From the NCBI RefSeq assembly GCF_000374445.1, contig NZ_KB894406.1:186001-250000 (forward strand): a stretch of DNA of 64,000 bases. Reading direction: 5' to 3'. The notes beneath the pieces are model-generated. The model worked only from the letters and a program-made list of their open reading frames with translations, was not told the DNA's origin and searched no databases. Below are positions 59,787 through 64,000 of this stretch, one piece after another. Source of the stretch: Actinokineospora enzanensis DSM 44649. Lineage in GTDB: Bacteria > Actinomycetota > Actinomycetes > Mycobacteriales > Pseudonocardiaceae. The position numbers were made by a program, and so were the translations under genes. Position 1 is the first letter of the stretch. Each line of letters opens with the position of its first letter.

Positions 59787-60148
59787 TTCCCAGTCCCCCA
59801 GTGACTCGTCAGCGGGCGGAATGATGTTGCGGACACGTGTCATGGTCGGGTATCGCGCGGATCCCCGGCCGCCTGCGTGGCGTGCGCGGGCGGCGCGGAT
59901 CAAGTCCACATGCGAATGTGGCTACCCCGGAACGTGCCCCCGGATCATTATTCCCCCCAGTTTGTCTTATCCCTCTATCGGCCTAGTGGCGACTCGCAAA
60001 CGCGGCGCGACGCGTGGTTCGCAAGTTATCGAATGCTACACCGCTGCGGCGGGCGAGTGCATTCCACTATGCGTCGAGCGCGGGTGGATCCGGAAAGGGG
60101 ATGGTCGATTCCCGCGGCCACGGCCGCGTCGACCAGCAAGGGGGCGGT
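59787..60148. other. Divergent promoter spacer
   Basis: Between the SARP (minus) and LLM-family (plus) genes. I see no gene. A short dyad CCACAT-GCGA-ATGTGG lies at 59906-59921 and the stretch 59940-60040 is AT-richer than its surroundings, consistent with promoters. Confidence 0.5.
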
Positions 60149-61000
60149 ATGCGAATCGGTATCGGGTTGCCCGCGGCGGTGCCGGGGTTTTCGGCCAGGG
60201 GTTTGCCTGCGTGGGCCGTTCGGGCGGAGGAACGCGGCTTCGCCACCCTGGCCGTGCTGGACCGGTTGGCCTACGCCAACCTGGAGCCGCTCGTGGCCCT
60301 GGCCGCCGCGGCCGCGGTGACCGAGCGGATCGGGCTGGCCGCGAGCGTGCTGATCGCCCCGTACCGCGCGGACGTCGCGGTGCTGGCCAAGCAGGCGGCC
60401 TCGGTCGAGCGGCTGGCCGGGGGCAGGCTCACGCTCGGCCTGTCGGCCGGTCTGCGCCGGGACGACTACGACCTCAACGGCGTCCCCTACGCCGACCGGG
60501 GAGCCCGGCTGGACGCGATGATCGGGCGGCTGCGCGAGCTCTGGGCCGGGGACGAGGTGGGGCCCGACCCGGCCGACGGCGGGCCCGCGCTGATGATCGG
60601 CGGGAACTCCGATGCCGCCCTGCGCCGGGCCGCGCGGCACGGCTTCGGCTGGATCGCGGGCGCCGGTTCGGCCGACCAATACGGCCGCGCGCTGGCCAGG
60701 ATGCGCGCGTTCTGGTCCGAACACGGGCACACGAGTACACAACCGACCAAAGCGCTGGTTTTCTACGCCCTCGGCGAACGCGCCACCGAACTGGCGAACC
60801 GCTACCTGCTCGACTACTACGCCTTTCTCGGACCGCACCGGGAAGTCATGGCCCGCAAGGCCGTCACCGGTGAACAGGGCGTACGGGAATGCGTGGCAGG
60901 CTATCGCCGGGCCGGGTGCGACGAACTGCTGTTCTTCCCCTGCGCCGATGACCCGGCCCAGCTCGACCTGCTCGCCGACGCGCTCGCCGGGCTCAGCTGA
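60149..61000 (+). CDS. LLM-class (luciferase-like) flavin/F420 oxidoreductase
   Basis: The 283-residue protein starts MRIGIGLPAAVPGFSARGLP and has RAEERGFATLAVLDRLAYAN, then TERIGLAASVLIAPYRADVA and LTLGLSAGLRRDDYDLNG, the LLM TIM-barrel pattern. Actinobacterial members often use F420 rather than FMN. It could reduce or oxidise the aglycone. GGGGGCGG precedes the ATG. It overlaps the convergent glycosyltransferase stop by eight bases. Confidence 0.9.
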   Translation: MRIGIGLPAAVPGFSARGLPAWAVRAEERGFATLAVLDRLAYANLEPLVALAAAAAVTERIGLAASVLIAPYRADVAVLAKQAASVERLAGGRLTLGLSAGLRRDDYDLNGVPYADRGARLDAMIGRLRELWAGDEVGPDPADGGPALMIGGNSDAALRRAARHGFGWIAGAGSADQYGRALARMRAFWSEHGHTSTQPTKALVFYALGERATELANRYLLDYYAFLGPHREVMARKAVTGEQGVRECVAGYRRAGCDELLFFPCADDPAQLDLLADALAGLS

Positions 61001-62180
61001 CCAGGGCCGCCAGGTCGTCGGCGAGGTCGTCGACCGAGGGCAGGGCGAGCATGTGCCGCCGCAGCGCCCTGCCCCGCGCGCGGTAGCGCGGGTCGTCGAG
61101 CACCTCGACGCAGGCCGCGCGCAGCGACCCGGCCGTGACCGACGACGGCGGCAGCAGCCGCGCCACCCCCAGCTCCGCGCACCGCGCCGCGATCCGGGGC
61201 TGGTCGGCGGTCAGCGGCACCGCCACCATCGGCACGCCGCAGCGCAGCGCCTCCTTCATCCCGTTGAACCCGGCGTGCGTCACGAACAGGTCGGCGCTCT
61301 CCAGCACGAGCGCCTGCGGCGAACGGGCGACCGCGTGCACGTGCGCCTGCTGCGGCCCGAAGCGCTCCGGATCCTCGCCGACGACGACCATCGCGGTGCA
61401 ATCCAGCGCGCCGACGACCTCCAGTATCGTCGAGGTCAGCCGCTCGGCCACCGGCAACCGGCCGGTCGAGGTGCCCAGCGCCGCGTACACGAACGGACGC
61501 GCGGGATCGGCCTCGGCGAGCCACTCGGGCAGGCGTTCGCCCCGGTGCGCCGAGTGCTCGTGCCGGTAGCAGCGGGTATTCGGCAGCACCAGCTCGGAGT
61601 CCCCGTACGCGGGCGGCAGGAAGCTCACGTGCAGGTGCCGGTAGAGCGACTCCCCCCGAACGTCGGCGGACAGTCCTAACGCGACACGGTGGTCGGCCAG
61701 CCGCGGCCCCAGCCGTTCGCCCACGAGCAGGTCCATCTCGCTGCCGGAGGCGACCGACACGTGCGGCACGCCCAACGCCTCCGCCGCCAGGTACCCGCCG
61801 AACTCCCCGACCTCCCGCACCACCAGGTCCGGCCGCCAGGACCCGGCCAGCCGCAGCACATCCCTGGCCAGCGCGAGGGCGACCGGCCCGGCGAACACCT
61901 CGGTCACGATCCGCGGCGCGAGCGCCTCGGTGGCCGCGCGGGCCTCCTCCGGCGGCAGCCGCGGGAAGTCCTTCGGCAGCAGCTGCCAGATCTCCCGCGA
62001 CCAGTCGTAGCCCCCGGGGACATGGTCCAGCCCATAGGCCGCGACGTCCGCCGCGAGCGTCTCCGCCGCGCACACGGCCACCTCGTGCCCGCGCCCGCGC
62101 AACGCGGCGGCGAGCGGCACCAACGGCCGCAGGTGCCCACCCGCAGGCTGGGTCGTGAACAACACGCGCAGGCCGCTCAC
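60993..62180 (-). CDS. GT1-family glycosyltransferase 2
   Basis: The GTG at 62180 overlaps the previous stop (GTGA); 395 residues. N-terminus LRVLFTTQPAGGHLRPLVPL, C-terminal donor motif LFVTHAGFNGMKEALRCGVP, then AVPLTADQPRIAARCAELGV. The HAGFN form of the donor loop is closer to macroside-type MGT/OleD enzymes than the HGGAG form of the other copies, so it may use a different donor or be an inactivating transferase. Translated together with glycosyltransferase 3. Confidence 0.92.
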   Translation of the reverse strand: MSGLRVLFTTQPAGGHLRPLVPLAAALRGRGHEVAVCAAETLAADVAAYGLDHVPGGYDWSREIWQLLPKDFPRLPPEEARAATEALAPRIVTEVFAGPVALALARDVLRLAGSWRPDLVVREVGEFGGYLAAEALGVPHVSVASGSEMDLLVGERLGPRLADHRVALGLSADVRGESLYRHLHVSFLPPAYGDSELVLPNTRCYRHEHSAHRGERLPEWLAEADPARPFVYAALGTSTGRLPVAERLTSTILEVVGALDCTAMVVVGEDPERFGPQQAHVHAVARSPQALVLESADLFVTHAGFNGMKEALRCGVPMVAVPLTADQPRIAARCAELGVARLLPPSSVTAGSLRAACVEVLDDPRYRARGRALRRHMLALPSVDDLADDLAALVS

Positions 62181-63376
62181 CGGACCGGCGTCCCGTCCTC
62201 GACCAGCTCCGCCAACCCCGCCGCGACCCGCGCTGGCGTGGGCTGGTCCAGGATCTCCCGCCGCAGCCCCGCCGCCACCTGCCGGTACGACGGGTCGGCC
62301 AGCATCCGCCGCGCCTGCTCGGCGATCACCGGCACGGTCGCGTCGTCGCGCAGCAGCACCACACCGGCGCCCGCGTCCGCCAGCTGCCGCGCGTTGAACA
62401 CCTGGTCCGGCAGGTGCGCCACGACCAGCAGCGGCACCCCGGAGGCGAGCGCGGTCATCGTGGTGCCCGCGCCGCCCTGGGCGATCACCAGGTCGCAGGT
62501 GGGCAGCAGCAGGTGCAGTGGCAGCGACTCCACCACGCGGACGTGCTGGGGCACCGCGCCGAGCAGCTCGCGGTGTGCCGCCGACACGGCGACGATGGTC
62601 TCCGCGTCCAGGTCCGCGATGGCCTCGATCACCTTGGGCGCCAGGAACATGTTCTCGCCGAAGCTGGGGATCGAGGTGCCCCAGGTGACGCAGACCCGCC
62701 GACGCGCGGGCGGGTCGAGCAGCCACCTCGGCATGACCCCCGGCCCGTTGTACGGCACGTACCGCACGCCCTGCCTGTGGTAGTCGGTCGTCACCTGCAC
62801 CCCGGGCGGGCACGGGTCCACGGTGACCGTGCCCATCGTGTCGACCGGTCCGAGGCCGAGCCGCTCGCCCAGCGGGGCGATCGCCCGCGACTCCAGCTCG
62901 CGGACGGCGTAGGTGTAGTCCGGGCCCCACAGGTGCCGGACCGAGGGCACACCCAGCGCCGCGGCCAGCAACGGGCCCGCGTACGTGGTCGGCTCGTGCA
63001 CGACCAGGTCCGGCCGCCACGCGGTGCCGAAGTCCAGCAGGTCGTCGATCATGTTCTCGGCCATCGCGACGAACGGGGCCAGCCCGCGCAACGCCATCTC
63101 CGCCGCCCGGCCCGAGGGCTCGGCGGCGCCGTTCCGCCAGGCGGGCGACTTCTTCGACACCACCGGCAGATCGCCCAGCTTCTCCCGCAGCAGCGCGGCG
63201 AAGTCCAGGTCCCGCCCCACCGCGACGGCGGTCAGCGCCGACTGGGTGATCACCGGCGCGAACCCGGGCGGCCCCGCCACCCGCACCTCGTGCCCGGCCG
63301 CCCGCAGCGCCCAGCCCAGCGGCACCATCGGGAAGTAGTGCGAGCCCCATGCCCAGCTCGTGAACAGCACCCGCAT
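62177..63376 (-). CDS. GT1-family glycosyltransferase 3
   Basis: The 399-residue protein starts MRVLFTSWAWGSHYFPMVPL, has an acceptor-side HLWGPDYTYAVRELESRAIA and the donor motif LVIAQGGAGTTMTALASGVP, with Gln in place of the usual His before GGAG. That His binds the diphosphate or sugar in most family members. It is first of a two-gene operon and divergent from a related glycosyltransferase at 63529, over 152 bases. Confidence 0.92.
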   Translation of the reverse strand: MRVLFTSWAWGSHYFPMVPLGWALRAAGHEVRVAGPPGFAPVITQSALTAVAVGRDLDFAALLREKLGDLPVVSKKSPAWRNGAAEPSGRAAEMALRGLAPFVAMAENMIDDLLDFGTAWRPDLVVHEPTTYAGPLLAAALGVPSVRHLWGPDYTYAVRELESRAIAPLGERLGLGPVDTMGTVTVDPCPPGVQVTTDYHRQGVRYVPYNGPGVMPRWLLDPPARRRVCVTWGTSIPSFGENMFLAPKVIEAIADLDAETIVAVSAAHRELLGAVPQHVRVVESLPLHLLLPTCDLVIAQGGAGTTMTALASGVPLLVVAHLPDQVFNARQLADAGAGVVLLRDDATVPVIAEQARRMLADPSYRQVAAGLRREILDQPTPARVAAGLAELVEDGTPVR

Positions 63377-63528
63377 GTCCGACCCGCTCCCTCCAGCCGA
63401 CGGCAACCCGGGCCGAATGCTCGACCGCCGCGGTGGGAGGGCGAGCAACCGGGATTCGAGGCGACCTGGACCACCGGCGGGCACGGTGGGCCGCCGAGTC
63501 ACCCGCCGCGCGGAAGGGCAGCCCCGAT

Positions 63529-64000
63529 ATGCGAGTACTGTTCACGTCCTGGTCCGGTGCCACCCACTACTTCCCGCAGGTGCCGCTGGGCTGGGCGCTG
63601 CAGGCCGCGGGCCACGAGGTGCGGGTGGCCAGCCAGCCCGCGCTCGCGCCGGTGATCACCGGGTCCGGACTGACTGCGGTGTCCGTCGGCCCCGACGTCG
63701 ACTATCCCGGTCTGGTCAAGGAGAAGGTCGGCGAGCTGCCCATCGTGCGGGCCGCGCCGGACTGGCGGGAGCGGCACCGCGGCAAGACCGCGCGGGCGCA
63801 CGAGGTGTTCGGCGCCATGGCCGACGTCATGGTCGACGACCTGCTGGAGTTCGCCCGCTGGTGGCGGCCGGACCTGGTGGTGTTCGACCCGACCAGCTAC
63901 GCCGGTCCGCTGGTGGCCGCGTTGGTCGGGGTGCCCGCGGTGCGCAACCTGTGGGGGCCGGACCTGATGTACCGGTTCGACGAGTTCGCGGGCGAGGCGC
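63529..64000 (+). CDS. GT1-family glycosyltransferase 4 (partial at right edge)
   Basis: Preceded by GGAAGGG; 157 residues remain before the window ends. The N-terminal acceptor domain, MRVLFTSWSGATHYFPQVPL, then WALQAAGHEVRVASQPALAP and RNLWGPDLMYRFDEFAGEA, is clearly paralogous to glycosyltransferase 3. The donor domain is outside the window. More sugar genes are likely to the right. Confidence 0.9.
   Translation, partial: MRVLFTSWSGATHYFPQVPLGWALQAAGHEVRVASQPALAPVITGSGLTAVSVGPDVDYPGLVKEKVGELPIVRAAPDWRERHRGKTARAHEVFGAMADVMVDDLLEFARWWRPDLVVFDPTSYAGPLVAALVGVPAVRNLWGPDLMYRFDEFAGEA

Noticed and set aside
1-64000. tRNA, rRNA, insertion sequences or phage genes
   Set aside because: I found no cloverleaf ending, no transposase or integrase motif and no phage structural gene.

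Overview
The window is high-GC actinobacterial DNA. Operons are dense and divergent, many genes overlap by four bases (GTGA/ATGA), GTG starts are common, and there are SARP regulators, F420-type enzymes and TTA codons in regulators. A recurring palindrome close to GTCCACAGTGGAC and the regulator families fit the Pseudonocardiaceae/Actinosynnema group, but no rRNA or housekeeping marker is present, so genus is not assigned.

Layout. 1-9 kb is a flank: the 3' end of a PhzE/anthranilate-synthase-type gene, two related membrane VWA-like proteins, two XRE-type regulators, an APH-fold kinase, an unrecognised protein and a secreted discoidin protein. 8.6-17.6 kb (minus) is an eight-gene type II polyketide operon in transcription order KS-alpha, CLF, ACP, asparagine-synthase-like amidotransferase, FAD hydroxylase, methyltransferase, aldo/keto reductase, SRPBCC cyclase. 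17.9-21.6 kb (plus) encodes a complete acyl-CoA carboxylase. 21.7-25.9 kb (minus) has a FabL-like SDR, a second FAD hydroxylase, a didomain aromatase and an actIII-type ketoreductase. 26.1-29.5 kb (plus) has a SnoaL-fold protein, acyl-CoA ligase, ABM protein and acyltransferase. 29.6-38 kb holds an MBL hydrolase, LuxR and SARP regulators (each with a TTA codon), a second methyltransferase, a TetR/DHA2-efflux pair with two matching operators, and another MFS exporter.

38-47.2 kb contains a different, unrecognised assembly. Six minus-strand genes encode a SAM methyltransferase, a divergent ThDP enzyme, LYS1-like and LYS9-like saccharopine dehydrogenases, an EamA exporter and an ATP-grasp ligase. 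An AlaX-type alanyl-tRNA editing protein converges on them with stop codons overlapping by two bases. This is the best candidate for a new system: it looks able to make, condense and export a small amino-acid-derived compound, with the editing protein possibly giving protection. That reading is inference.

48-64 kb returns to polyketide tailoring and control: a SnoaL-like protein, alpha/beta hydrolase, MarR, two large SARP-NB-ARC regulators, ketoreductases, two SchA/CurD-domain proteins, a beta-hydroxyacid-dehydrogenase-type enzyme, a DUF1772 anthrone-oxygenase-type protein, an LLM flavin enzyme and four GT1-type glycosyltransferases, the last cut by the right edge. No deoxysugar pathway is in view.

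Together the genes suggest malonyl-CoA supply by the ACC, chain building on one KS/CLF/ACP set, first-ring reduction and aromatisation, an amidation step, hydroxylation, methylation and probably glycosylation, with export by the TetR-controlled pump. The amidotransferase plus ligase plus acyltransferase recalls tetracycline-type and several pentangular pathways; the sequence alone does not fix the product. Short tandem repeats (14-24 bp units) sit in at least five gene spacers.
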